This document shows positions 35,047-45,945 of a DNA stretch of 64,000 bases, piece after piece. How positions within the stretch are numbered: the first letter of the stretch is position 1; every line of letters begins with the position of its first letter. The notes beneath the pieces are model-generated. The model saw only the letters and a program-made list of their open reading frames with translations. It had not been told where the DNA came from and made no database searches. Made by a program: the position numbers and the translations under genes. The stretch is from Natrinema limicola JCM 13563 (GTDB lineage: Archaea > Halobacteriota > Halobacteria > Halobacteriales > Natrialbaceae): positions 1 to 64,000 of the forward strand of contig NZ_AOIT01000049.1 in NCBI RefSeq assembly GCF_000337475.1. The letters run 5' to 3'.

Positions 35047-35868
35047 ATGCTCGTCCCACCAGCAGCAGGGATCGAGCCATCCGTTCGAGAGCAGCCGACA
35101 CAGCGAACCCTCCTCGTCGTCGATCAGGAACGCGACCGCGACCACATCGAACGCGCGTTCGACGACGAACCAGTGGTCATCGAGGCGGCCGCCACGCTCG
35201 CGGCCGCACGGGCCAGCGTCGACGAGATCGACTGTCTCCTCGTCCCGTCAACTGTGACGGACGACGACAGCGACGTGACCAGCAATGACGTGGCCGCCAC
35301 CGACAGGTCGAGCGAGCACGTCGGCTGGCTCGAGACAGTCAAAACCGACACGCCGGCGCTCCCGGTCGTCGTCCTCGCTGATGAGGTAACGCCCACCCTC
35401 ATGCGCGCGGTCCGCACGTACGAGTGGACCGCCGTGGTCGGCCGCGACGAACCACGCGAGCGACTCGTTACCTGTATCACCGACCTCCTCGAGCGTCACC
35501 GACTGGCATCCCTCTCGAAGCGGTCGCTTGCGAGCGTCGAACTCACTGGCGACGCGGTCGCGCTCGTCGACCCTACCGGCGGAATCCAGTTTGCGAGCCG
35601 CTCTCTTCGGATGCAATTCGGTGCCGACGGTGACGAGCTCGTCGGCACCCCGTGGCAAGAACTGTTTACCGACGACGCCGTTTCCCACCTCGAATCGGTA
35701 GCGTTGCCGACCGTCGCGGAGGGATGGCGATGGACCGGCACCTGCACCGGCCAGCGACGGACGGGTGTGACGTTCCCGGTCCGGGTTCGGCTCGGCGGCC
35801 TCGAGGATGGCAGTCTGGTGTTCGTCGTCAGCGAGGCTGACGCAGACGGTACTGAACACAGCGACTGA
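35047..35868 (+). CDS. pseudo-receiver plus PAS signalling protein
   Basis: 273 residues. The N-terminal half folds like a response-regulator receiver (QRTLLVVDQERDRDHIERAF and PALPVVVLADEVTPTLMRAV), but the position of the phosphorylated aspartate reads IDCLLVPSTV, with no Asp, and an acidic insertion follows. The C-terminal half is a PAS domain (GDAVALVDPTGGIQFASRSL, TPWQELFTDDAV and TGVTFPVRVRLG). No kinase or DNA-binding domain. It probably senses or relays by protein contact with nearby regulators. Confidence 0.8.
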   Translation: MLVPPAAGIEPSVREQPTQRTLLVVDQERDRDHIERAFDDEPVVIEAAATLAAARASVDEIDCLLVPSTVTDDDSDVTSNDVAATDRSSEHVGWLETVKTDTPALPVVVLADEVTPTLMRAVRTYEWTAVVGRDEPRERLVTCITDLLERHRLASLSKRSLASVELTGDAVALVDPTGGIQFASRSLRMQFGADGDELVGTPWQELFTDDAVSHLESVALPTVAEGWRWTGTCTGQRRTGVTFPVRVRLGGLEDGSLVFVVSEADADGTEHSD

Positions 35869-35891
35869 CGGCCAGATCGCGCCGTCCGACC

Positions 35892-37181
35892 CTATGTTCC
35901 GTGATCCCAGCTGCCCATATAGTCGCGCTGGGTGTCCGTCAGCGAGTCGAAGTCAACGCCTTCGGCTGCGAGTTTGATCTCGGCGATCTCTTTGTCGAGG
36001 TCGTCGGGCACGTCGTGGACGCCAGCGTCGTAGGCATCACCGTTCTCGATCAGTTCACGGACACAGACGGCCTGAATCCCGAACGACTGGTCCATGACCT
36101 CGACGGGGTGGCCAAGCGAGACCGGCGCAGCGAGGTTGACGAGTCGACCCTCGGCGATGACGTTCAGCCGGCGGCCGTCTGCGAGTTCGTAGGCCTCGAC
36201 GCCGTCGCGGGCCTCGTAGCGATCCACGGCGAGGTCGTCGAGCGCCTCGAGGTCGATTTCGATGTCGAAGTGGCCGGCGTTGGCGAGTAAGACGCCGTCT
36301 TGCATCTTCTCGAAGTGCTCCTCGACGATGACGTCGCGGTTGCCAGTCGTCGTCAGGAAGACGTCACCGATTTCGGCAGCCTCGTCCATCGGCATCACGT
36401 CGTAGCCTTCCATGTGGGCCTCGAGCGCGCGGCGGGGCTCGACTTCGGTGACGATGACGTTGGCGTTCTGGCCCGATGCCTTCTTCGCGACGCCCTTGCC
36501 ACAGTAGCCGTAGCCGGCAACGACGACGTTCTTGCCGGCCCACGAGAGATTCGTGGTCATGGCGATGGAGGCCAGCGAGGACTCGCCGGTGCCGTGAACG
36601 TTGTCGAACAGCCGCTTCATGGGTGTGTCGTTGACCGCGAAGACGGGGTAGTCAAGCGCACCGTCGTCGTCCATCGCGCGCAGGCGGTGGACGCCGGTCG
36701 TGGTCTCCTCTGCCCCGCCGATGATGCCGTCGATCAATTCGGGGTAGTCCTCGTGGATCGCCGCAACGAGGTCCATCCCGTCGTCGACGGTAATCGTCGG
36801 CTCGTGGGCGATGACGGCCTCGATGGCGGCGTAGTATTCGTCATCGTCGACGCCGCGTTTAGCGTAGCTGGTGATGTTCTCGTGGGTATCCAGTGCCGCC
36901 GAGACATCGTCGTGAGTCGAAAGCGGGTTACAGCCGGTGACGGCGACCTCCGCGCCACCCTCCGCGAGCGTTTCGACGAGAATCGCCGTCTTCGCCTCGA
37001 CGTGCATCGCCATCGCGATGCGCTCGCCCTCGAAGGGTTGGTCGGCGACGAACTCCTCGCGGACGTGTTCTAAGATCGGCATATGCTGGGCTGCCCAGTC
37101 CATCTTCCGGCGTCCCTCCGTACGAGCGGACTCGAGATCGTCCAGTTGCTCGCTGATCGGGGGATACTCGGTGTTGGTCAT
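35892..37181 (-). CDS. ahcY: S-adenosylhomocysteine hydrolase
   Basis: 429 residues, full length for the archaeal enzyme. The NAD site is VVVAGYGYCGKGVAKKASG; substrate and NAD contacts include GVHRLRAMDDDG, FDNVHGTGESSL and LLANAGHFDIEI. It converts S-adenosylhomocysteine to adenosine and homocysteine, relieving product inhibition of methyltransferases such as RlmE and TrmG10 in this window. Convergent with the pseudo-receiver gene. An amidohydrolase of the SAH/MTA deaminase type follows 2 kb away. Confidence 0.97.
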   Translation of the reverse strand: MTNTEYPPISEQLDDLESARTEGRRKMDWAAQHMPILEHVREEFVADQPFEGERIAMAMHVEAKTAILVETLAEGGAEVAVTGCNPLSTHDDVSAALDTHENITSYAKRGVDDDEYYAAIEAVIAHEPTITVDDGMDLVAAIHEDYPELIDGIIGGAEETTTGVHRLRAMDDDGALDYPVFAVNDTPMKRLFDNVHGTGESSLASIAMTTNLSWAGKNVVVAGYGYCGKGVAKKASGQNANVIVTEVEPRRALEAHMEGYDVMPMDEAAEIGDVFLTTTGNRDVIVEEHFEKMQDGVLLANAGHFDIEIDLEALDDLAVDRYEARDGVEAYELADGRRLNVIAEGRLVNLAAPVSLGHPVEVMDQSFGIQAVCVRELIENGDAYDAGVHDVPDDLDKEIAEIKLAAEGVDFDSLTDTQRDYMGSWDHGT

Positions 37182-37450
37182 GGGTCGATTGAGTGGGAGC
37201 GGGGCAAAAACGCTACCGAACCGCTCCGGCGACCGATTTCTGACGGCGGTTCGAACGTGACAGGAGAGACGTATCTCTAGCGGAGTCGAAATGAACGGCG
37301 AAAACGGTGGGTGAGCCGCGATTACTACGTGCCTGATCGATCGAGGCGGCCACGGTCAGGTGGCGAGCGCCGCGATCGTGGTTCAATACCGGCGATGGCT
37401 AACGGACCGCGTGTCAGCGTCAGCCCCTCGAGCGCAGGTCGAGAGCGGTA

Positions 37451-38947
37451 TTAGTTCGGACCGGCGTGGCTGGGTGGGCCGCCGTTTCCGTTATTTCCGC
37501 CATCGTTTTCGGCGTCCTCGTCGTCGCTTTCGTCTTCCTCGTCTGCATCGTCGCTTTCGTCTTCCTCGTCTGCATCGTCGCTTTCGTCTTCCTCGTCTGC
37601 ATCGTCGCTCTCGTCTTCATCGTCTGCGTCGTCGCTCTCGTCTTCCTCGTCTGCATCGTCGCTCTCGTCTGCGTCATCTGCGTCGTCGCTTTCGTCTTCG
37701 TCGTCTGCGTCGTCTGCGTCGTCGCGATCAGTCGGCGGGCCAGCGTGTTCTGGTGGCCCTCGTTCGTCGTCATCGTCTTCCTCGACGTCCTCGCTGTCGT
37801 CGTCCTCGAGGTCGTCATCAGTCGGCGGGCCAGCGTGTTCCGGTGGCCCTCGTTTGTCGTCATCGTCGTCTTCGTCATCATCATCGTCATCCGGCGGGCC
37901 AGCGTGGCTCGGCGGTCCGGCGTGGGCCGGCGCGTTACCTGGGTTGTTTTCGACGACGAAGCCGGCAACTCGCAGTCCGAGCGGCGTATCGGATTCGTTC
38001 TCCTTCTCTTCCTCGACGAAGGAAGAGACCAGGGAGCCGAAGTTCTCGTACTCGGCAGGCTCGAGCGTCGCCGTCGTCTCGGCGGATTTGCTGTCGGTCG
38101 TCGCGGTGATGGCGACCTCGACGCTATCGTTCTCGAACGGCGCGGACAGGCTCACCGTGCCGTTCTCGTCCGTCGTGTACGTGCCCTCGTCAGTGTAGGA
38201 CACGTTCTCGTCGACAGTCGAGACGTTGACCGTCGCGTTTGCGACCGCGCTCTCGTTGTCCGTGACCGTCACGGTGACGTCATCGTTGTCCTGCTCGACG
38301 GCGACAACGAGGCCGGAGTAGAGCGTCGTCTCCGTCTCAGCGGTGAGCAGCTCACCGGAGACGTTCTCGTACGACGCAGCGACCGTCACGTCGACCGTTT
38401 CCGTGGGTTCGGGAAGGACGACCGTGCCGTTGGTATCGGTCTGATACTCGCCCGCACTCTCGTAGGTCGCGTTCTCGTCGACCGGCGTCACGTTGACAGT
38501 CGCGTTCGCGACTGCGCTCTCGTTCGACGTGACAGTCACGACGGTGTCGTCAACGGACACGTCCAGCGTTTCTAACCCATCGGGTTCGAGCGTTGCCGTC
38601 GTCGTCTCCGTGGCGTTCCCGTACTCCGCCTTGATCTCCACGTCGACCGTCGTATTTGGTGCGGGGAGATCGACCGTGCCGTCGGCGTCAGTCGTGTCGT
38701 TCCCGTCTGTGCCCTCGTAGGAGACGTTCTCGTCGAGTGTCGTCACGGAGACAGTCGCGTTCTCGACTGAACTCTCGTTCGACGTCACCGTTACGAGGGT
38801 GTCCTCGACGGATACGTTCAGTTCGTCAATCTCGTCGGACGTTGCATCATTACTGGCTGCCGCCGCCGACACTGTTCCCAGCGGGGCGGCCACAGACAGG
38901 ATCATCGCGGCAGCCAACGCCACCACGAATAATCGGTTTCGTTTCAT
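37451..38947 (-). CDS. secreted surface protein with beta-domain repeats and acidic repeat tail
   Basis: 498 residues from ATG 38947. A Sec signal peptide (RLFVVALAAAMILSVAAPLG) is followed by three tandem Ig-like/carboxypeptidase-regulatory-like repeats, each built as VTSNESxVxNATVxV, a YTDEG/YESAG segment, a DxxGTV strand and a TATLEP strand. The C-terminal third is highly acidic: PPxHAGPP motifs occur four times, separated by Asp/Glu runs, and a nine-residue DADEEDESD-type repeat occurs seven times. No PGF-CTERM or transmembrane anchor is visible. Likely exported and exposed; the acidic tail may bind cations. Confidence 0.8.
   Translation of the reverse strand: MKRNRLFVVALAAAMILSVAAPLGTVSAAAASNDATSDEIDELNVSVEDTLVTVTSNESSVENATVSVTTLDENVSYEGTDGNDTTDADGTVDLPAPNTTVDVEIKAEYGNATETTTATLEPDGLETLDVSVDDTVVTVTSNESAVANATVNVTPVDENATYESAGEYQTDTNGTVVLPEPTETVDVTVAASYENVSGELLTAETETTLYSGLVVAVEQDNDDVTVTVTDNESAVANATVNVSTVDENVSYTDEGTYTTDENGTVSLSAPFENDSVEVAITATTDSKSAETTATLEPAEYENFGSLVSSFVEEEKENESDTPLGLRVAGFVVENNPGNAPAHAGPPSHAGPPDDDDDDEDDDDDKRGPPEHAGPPTDDDLEDDDSEDVEEDDDDERGPPEHAGPPTDRDDADDADDEDESDDADDADESDDADEEDESDDADDEDESDDADEEDESDDADEEDESDDADEEDESDDEDAENDGGNNGNGGPPSHAGPN
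37523..37711. repeat. seven 27-bp tandem repeats in the surface-protein gene
   Basis: Seven units of 27 bp starting GTCGCTTTCGTCTTCCTCG (first at 37523) encode the acidic nine-residue repeat. The first three units are identical and the later ones drift by a few bases, indicating recent slippage or unequal exchange. Confidence 0.9.
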
Positions 38948-39071
38948 CTCACTCAAGACATTCAGGTATCCGTGAATAAACCCACCCGGCAGTTCTCGGT
39001 GTTTTCGACTCGAACGAAACAGTACGAGAGACCGTTTAAACGTTTATAACAAAATCTGGGCGTTCAGTTTT

Positions 39072-39089
39072 CGTTCAGGTGGCTGAACG
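39072..39089. terminator. hairpin after the amidohydrolase gene
   Basis: CGTTCAG (39072-39078), GTGG loop and CTGAACG (39083-39089) form a perfect 7-bp stem 10 bp past the stop of the minus-strand gene. No U-run follows on that strand, so termination is only one possibility; an operator is another. Confidence 0.3.
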
Positions 39090-39098
39090 GAACCGGCA

Positions 39099-40397
39099 TT
39101 ATCCGTCGGCGCGAGCGGCCAGCGCCTCGGCCGCCTCGAGCGCACGCTCGCGAACCGCCCGTTCATCGAGCGTCAACACCTCGCGGTCGCGCATGAGCAC
39201 CTGCCCGTCACAGACGGTGTGACGGACGTCCGACGCCGCGGCCGCGTAGGCGAGGTGACTGACGAGATCGTGTGGCGGGGTGAGGTGGGGTTGCTCGAGG
39301 TCGATCACGGCGAAATCGGCCGGTGCGCCTTCCTCGAGTCTGGTCGACTCGAGGCCAATCGCGTCGGCGCTGCCCTGCGTGAGCATCTCAACGACTGCCT
39401 CGGCGGGGACCGCGCTGGCGTCGTCGGCCGCGAGTTTGCCGAGCATGGCCGCGTCGCGGGCCTCATCGAGCATCGAGAGGTCGTTGTTCGAGGCTGCGCC
39501 GTCGGTGCCGAGGCCGACGGTGACGCCGGCCTCGCGCATACGCTGGACGGGAGCCATCCCGCTTGCCAGTTTCATGTTCGAGGCCGGACAGTGGATCACG
39601 CCGGTGTCGGCCTCCGCGAGCAACTCGATCTCGCGGTCGTCGACGTGGACGCCGTGGGCGATGAAGTCCTCGGGCTCGAGCATTCCTCGCTCGGCGGCGT
39701 ACGCGAGCGGCCGCTGGCCGTGCTCGTCGACGATCGGCGCGACCTCCTCGGTGGTCTCGTTGGCGTGGTAATGAATCGGGACTCCCGCCTCGCGCGCTTC
39801 AGGGACGAACTCCTCGAGGTACTCGTCCCCGACGGTCGTCAGCGAGTGGGGCATAAACGCCGTCGAGATCCGGCCGGCTGCCGCGCCGTCGTACTCACGG
39901 GCGATCTCGAGGCTCGTCCGGGCGTCCTCGCGGGCGACATCGCCGTCCTTGCCGATGGTGACGATCCCGTGACCTAGGCGGGCTCGGAGTCCGGCTTCCT
40001 CGACCGCAGCGGCGATCTCGGGGACGTGGAAGTACATGTCCGCGAAGGCAGTGGTGCCGGACTTGATCAGCTCGAGCAGCCCCAGTTCGGTCCCGACGCG
40101 GACGTCCTCTGGGGTCAGCTCGCCCTCGGCAGGCCAGATATCCTCCTGGAGCCACGCGTCGAGCGGCTTGTCGTCAGCGTACCCCCGCAGGAGCGTCATC
40201 GCGACGTGGCAGTGGCCGTTGACGAACCCCGGCGTCACGAGCGAACCGGCGGCGTCGAGCGTCTCGTCGGCATCGGGCCCGAGGTCGGAGCCGAGCTCGA
40301 GGATTGCACCAGTATCCTGATCGACCAGTACGTCTGCGGCCGTCACCGTCAGATCGGGCCGAAGGACCTGCCCGTCGGTGATCGCAAGTGTCGTCAT
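39099..40397 (-). CDS. SAH/MTA/adenosine deaminase-type amidohydrolase
   Basis: 432 residues. Metal ligands are in VTPGFVNGHCHVAMTLLRG, HYHANETTEEV and FIAHGVHVDDREI, with the catalytic Asp in VGLGTDGAASNNDLSML. The layout is that of the MtaD/DadD family, which deaminates methylthioadenosine, S-adenosylhomocysteine or adenosine. With ahcY close by, a role in clearing S-adenosylhomocysteine and 5'-deoxyadenosine-type by-products is plausible. Substrate range cannot be read from sequence. Confidence 0.88.
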   Translation of the reverse strand: MTTLAITDGQVLRPDLTVTAADVLVDQDTGAILELGSDLGPDADETLDAAGSLVTPGFVNGHCHVAMTLLRGYADDKPLDAWLQEDIWPAEGELTPEDVRVGTELGLLELIKSGTTAFADMYFHVPEIAAAVEEAGLRARLGHGIVTIGKDGDVAREDARTSLEIAREYDGAAAGRISTAFMPHSLTTVGDEYLEEFVPEAREAGVPIHYHANETTEEVAPIVDEHGQRPLAYAAERGMLEPEDFIAHGVHVDDREIELLAEADTGVIHCPASNMKLASGMAPVQRMREAGVTVGLGTDGAASNNDLSMLDEARDAAMLGKLAADDASAVPAEAVVEMLTQGSADAIGLESTRLEEGAPADFAVIDLEQPHLTPPHDLVSHLAYAAAASDVRHTVCDGQVLMRDREVLTLDERAVRERALEAAEALAARADG

Positions 40398-40491
40398 TGA
40401 CTCGAGATTCTCCTCGGACGGCCTTAGCCTGTCGATGGACCGCGACGGGACGAGCCGCGGGGTTTATGGATCAGTTTGATAACATGAAACT

Positions 40492-41166
40492 ATGGACAAT
40501 CGGACCCAGCGCGAGCGCGACCGGTCCAGCGGCAGCTATCCACCGCGTGCCGCGCTCGCCGACGCGTGGGACGAACACAGCCGATACGTCGGCTTCGCCG
40601 CCGGCCTGTTCGCGGTCGGGATCGTCGCCGGCGTCGCGCTCATGGTCGCCGGCTACAACTTGCTCGAGATCATCCAAGAGGTGGTCGGCGAGCCGCTGTT
40701 CCCCGACATCAGCGATCGGAGCCGGCTCGAACTGGCACAGTTCTTGCTCGTCAACAACAGCCGGGCGTACCTGCTGTCGATCCTCGGCATCCTGACACTC
40801 GGGCTCCTGACGGCCTGGGCGATGGTGTTCAACGGGATCATCGTCGGGAACGTCGGTGCCTTTATCGCTGGGAGTGTCGGCGTCGGCTACATCCTCGTGG
40901 GCCTGTTGCCCCATGGCATCTTCGAGCTCCCAGCGCTCTTTATCGCCGCTGGCGTCGGCTTCCGACTGCTCTACCGGGTCGGCCAGCGGCTTCGCGGCAC
41001 GCGCGATGCGATCGTCACGAAACGCTATCTCTACCGAACCGGCCTGCTCGTCCTCGCGGGCTGGCTCCTGCTGGTCGTCGCCGCCGTCGTCGAGGCGTTC
41101 GTCACGCCCGCGCTGCTCGAGGCGCTGTTTGCCGACCGGCTCGAGTCGATGGGGTCGTCCACGTAA
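40492..41166 (+). CDS. SpoIIM-like (DUF95) membrane protein
   Basis: 224 residues, five or six membrane helices. Conserved stage II sporulation protein M features are FLLVNNSRAYLLSILGI, FNGIIVGNVGAFI and LLPHGIFELPALFIAAGVGF. In bacteria SpoIIM recruits peptidoglycan hydrolases in engulfment; in archaea, which do not sporulate, members are often linked to membrane or envelope remodelling genes, with no proven role. No RDD or CAAX partner adjacent. GTTTATGG at about 40462 may be its TATA. Confidence 0.85.
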   Translation: MDNRTQRERDRSSGSYPPRAALADAWDEHSRYVGFAAGLFAVGIVAGVALMVAGYNLLEIIQEVVGEPLFPDISDRSRLELAQFLLVNNSRAYLLSILGILTLGLLTAWAMVFNGIIVGNVGAFIAGSVGVGYILVGLLPHGIFELPALFIAAGVGFRLLYRVGQRLRGTRDAIVTKRYLYRTGLLVLAGWLLLVVAAVVEAFVTPALLEALFADRLESMGSST

Positions 41167-41261
41167 TTGGGTCCGTTTATCCAATTTATAAGCTGTTGAA
41201 CGGTTGTGAACGGATCGAATCGTCGTCCCCCTTTTTCTCGAGGAAGTGACTGTGCTCGGGT

Positions 41262-42113
41262 ATGAACAGACGCGCAATCCAACTCGTATTGGTGGCAGCC
41301 CTCGTCGCCATCGCCGGCTGTGCCGGTGGGATGGGCGGCGATCCAGGAACGAACGACGATGGCTCGATGACGGACTCGAGCGGGACGGGAACGGCCGCGT
41401 TCTACGTCAGCGACGAGCCGAACGCGATCGACGACTTCGAGCACCTCAACGTGACGATCACGAAAGTCGGGTTCAAGAAGACCGGCAACGTGACCGACGA
41501 TGCGACGAACGAGACCGACGGCAACGTCACCGACGGCAACGTAACGGAGACCAACTCGGACAGTGCCGGCAACGAATCGACGACCGAAACGCCAACCAAC
41601 GAGACGGCCGAGAACGACAGTGATGACAGCGCGGCCGACGAGCAGTGGATCGAGCGCGAGGTCAACGAAACGACGGTCGATCTCACCGGGCTGAAAGGCG
41701 CAAACGCGTCCATGATCGACGAGTTCGAGCTGCCCGCCGGCGAGTACGAGACGGTCTTCATCTACGTCAGCGACACCGAGGGCGTCCTGACCGACGGGAC
41801 CGAAACGCGCGTGAAACTACCGAGCGAAAAACTCCAACTGAACACGACGTTTACCATCGGCAACAACGAGTCGGTCGACTTCGTCTACGACATCGCACCC
41901 CACAAAGCCGGCAAGAGCGGGAAATATATCCTCAAGCCGGTAATCAGCGAGAGCGGAACGGGCGACGACGTCGAGATCCACGACGTCGACGAACAGCAGC
42001 CTGACAAATCGGCGAACAGTGAGCAGCAAGACGACGAGAGTGGAGACGAAGCCGAAGCAACGCAGGCAGACAACGACGGACAGCAGTCCACGGATACACC
42101 GCAGCAAAGCTAA
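41262..42113 (+). CDS. DUF4382 lipoprotein
   Basis: 283 residues. The N-terminus ends in the lipobox VAIAGCAGG, so it is a lipid-anchored outer-surface protein. A DUF4382 beta-domain follows (AAFYVSDEPNAIDDFEHLNV, and ETTVDLTGLKGANASMIDEF with the strand ETVFIYVS), interrupted by an acidic Thr/Asn-rich insertion of about 60 residues. The C-terminal 50 residues are an acidic Gln-rich tail. The upstream TTTATAAG at about 41189 is a good TATA element. Function unknown. Confidence 0.85.
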   Translation: MNRRAIQLVLVAALVAIAGCAGGMGGDPGTNDDGSMTDSSGTGTAAFYVSDEPNAIDDFEHLNVTITKVGFKKTGNVTDDATNETDGNVTDGNVTETNSDSAGNESTTETPTNETAENDSDDSAADEQWIEREVNETTVDLTGLKGANASMIDEFELPAGEYETVFIYVSDTEGVLTDGTETRVKLPSEKLQLNTTFTIGNNESVDFVYDIAPHKAGKSGKYILKPVISESGTGDDVEIHDVDEQQPDKSANSEQQDDESGDEAEATQADNDGQQSTDTPQQS

Positions 42114-42240
42114 CGCAATCGACAGCCATCATAGCGGTGTGAGCCGTCGACACTAACAGTGGTGGCACGTCGCTCGCCGCCCGACTCGAACGCTATTTTC
42201 CGACTGGATTGACAGCCCGAACGCGGTCGACTCGAGCCGG

Positions 42241-44844
<2,604 letters not shown>

Positions 44845-44928
44845 TACTGATTACTAGGGAGTGGTGCCTTACCCACTTTACTGGTCAGAACGCAAAGTCT
44901 CGGAACTCTATTTCTTTGGAATCGTAAC

Positions 44929-45516
44929 TCATGCACCCTCCTCGAGCCGGTCGTATCGCTGTTCGAACCGGCTCCGACAAGAGGGACAGCAGAAGTGGTA
45001 CATCTCGCCGTCGATACGGGTCGACTCACCCTCGCTGTCGACGGTGTTGCCACACTCTACACAGGTGAGCGCAAACGCCGCTCCGTCGAGCGACGGCGTC
45101 CATTCGGCGTCGTCGATCAGCGTCACGTCATAGTCGACGCCGTCGACGGGAAACAGCCCCTCGAGCCACTCGTGGACCCGCTGGAGTTGGGCCCGTGCGT
45201 AGAACCAGCAGTCGCCGTCGGCGGTGACAAACACGTGTTCGACCGCATCGGCGTCGACGAGCGCTGCCTTGCACGCACCGACAGCACCCGGCGGAACGGT
45301 CGCCCGAACGAACACCGGAACGCCTGCCCGAAGCTGTGACTGGTCGACATCGACGGTGAAGCCGTTGATGACGCCTGCCTCCTCGAGGCGGTCGACCCGG
45401 TCGGAGACGGCCGGCCCGGAAAGCCCGACCTGCTCGGCGATCTCGCTGTACGGACGGCGCGCGTTCTCGGCCAGCAGCCGCAGGATCTCCATGTCAGTCT
45501 CGTCGAGGTCGCGCAT
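44929..45516 (-). CDS. Lrp/AsnC regulator with C-terminal TRASH metal domain
   Basis: 195 residues from ATG 45516. An AsnC HTH (residues 1-55: RDLDETDMEILRLLAENARR and LSGPAVSDRVDRLEEAGVI) is joined to a ligand/oligomer region, then a TRASH domain with Cys152, Cys155, Cys176, Cys177 and Cys180 (LTCVECGNTVD and YHFCCPSCRSRF). Haloarchaeal TRASH-Lrp proteins are reported copper sensors that control copA. It faces copZ, and the shared 126-bp region contains a triple GATCGAA motif that is the obvious operator candidate. Confidence 0.92.
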   Translation of the reverse strand: MRDLDETDMEILRLLAENARRPYSEIAEQVGLSGPAVSDRVDRLEEAGVINGFTVDVDQSQLRAGVPVFVRATVPPGAVGACKAALVDADAVEHVFVTADGDCWFYARAQLQRVHEWLEGLFPVDGVDYDVTLIDDAEWTPSLDGAAFALTCVECGNTVDSEGESTRIDGEMYHFCCPSCRSRFEQRYDRLEEGA

Positions 45517-45555
45517 ACCACCGGTTGGGCCTTGAGAGCAAAGAACGTAGCGACA

Positions 45556-45608
45556 ACTACTTTCGGATCGAACGTTTCGATCGGGCTCAGTTTTGGATCG
45601 AAAGTAGT
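45556..45608. promoter_or_regulatory. candidate copper operator between regulator and copZ
   Basis: Outer inverted arms ACTACTTTCG (45556-45565) and CGAAAGTAGT (45599-45608) are exact. GATCGAA occurs at 45566-45572 and 45596-45602, and inverted as TTCGATC at 45576-45582; the two direct copies are 30 bp apart, three helical turns. The cluster covers the divergent promoter region. Confidence 0.6.
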
Positions 45609-45642
45609 AATGCACAAAGATCGGGCGTCCATACACGTTCGT

Positions 45643-45840
45643 ATGAGTCAGACGATCACCGTCGAAGGAATGTCGTGTGAACACTGCGAACAGAGCGTCG
45701 AAGACGCCCTCGAGGACGTCCAGGGCGTGCAGTCGGTCGACGTCGATCGGGACGCAGCGCAGGCGACCGTCGAGGGCGACGCGGCGACTCAGGACCTCGT
45801 CAACGCGGTCGACGAGGCCGGCTACGACGCGTCGGCGTAG
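45643..45840 (+). CDS. copZ: CopZ-like copper chaperone
   Basis: 65 residues, a single heavy-metal-associated domain. The copper-binding loop is EGMSCEHCEQSVEDAL, with both cysteines present, and the ferredoxin-like fold is complete (VQSVDVDRDAAQATVEG, LVNAVDEAGY). It would carry Cu(I) to CopA. It is divergent from the TRASH regulator and sits under the shared operator candidate. ATG 45643 is the family start; an upstream in-frame ORF runs through the operator. Confidence 0.93.
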   Translation: MSQTITVEGMSCEHCEQSVEDALEDVQGVQSVDVDRDAAQATVEGDAATQDLVNAVDEAGYDASA

Positions 45841-45945
45841 ACACCACACCGCCTCGAGTTGAGCGACCGAAGCACTAGTTTTTCACTGGTCCGCGCACCC
45901 ACGGCTATCGCGTGGTATGCCGGTACCGACTGACAGCCGTCCGTA

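Noticed and set aside
37523-37711. CRISPR-like array
   Set aside because: The repeats are contiguous 27-bp units without spacers and encode an in-frame acidic peptide.
41402-41761. Antisense ORFs inside the DUF4382 gene and other long opposite-strand frames
   Set aside because: High GC creates long shadow frames; none shows acidic composition, a motif or a start signal.
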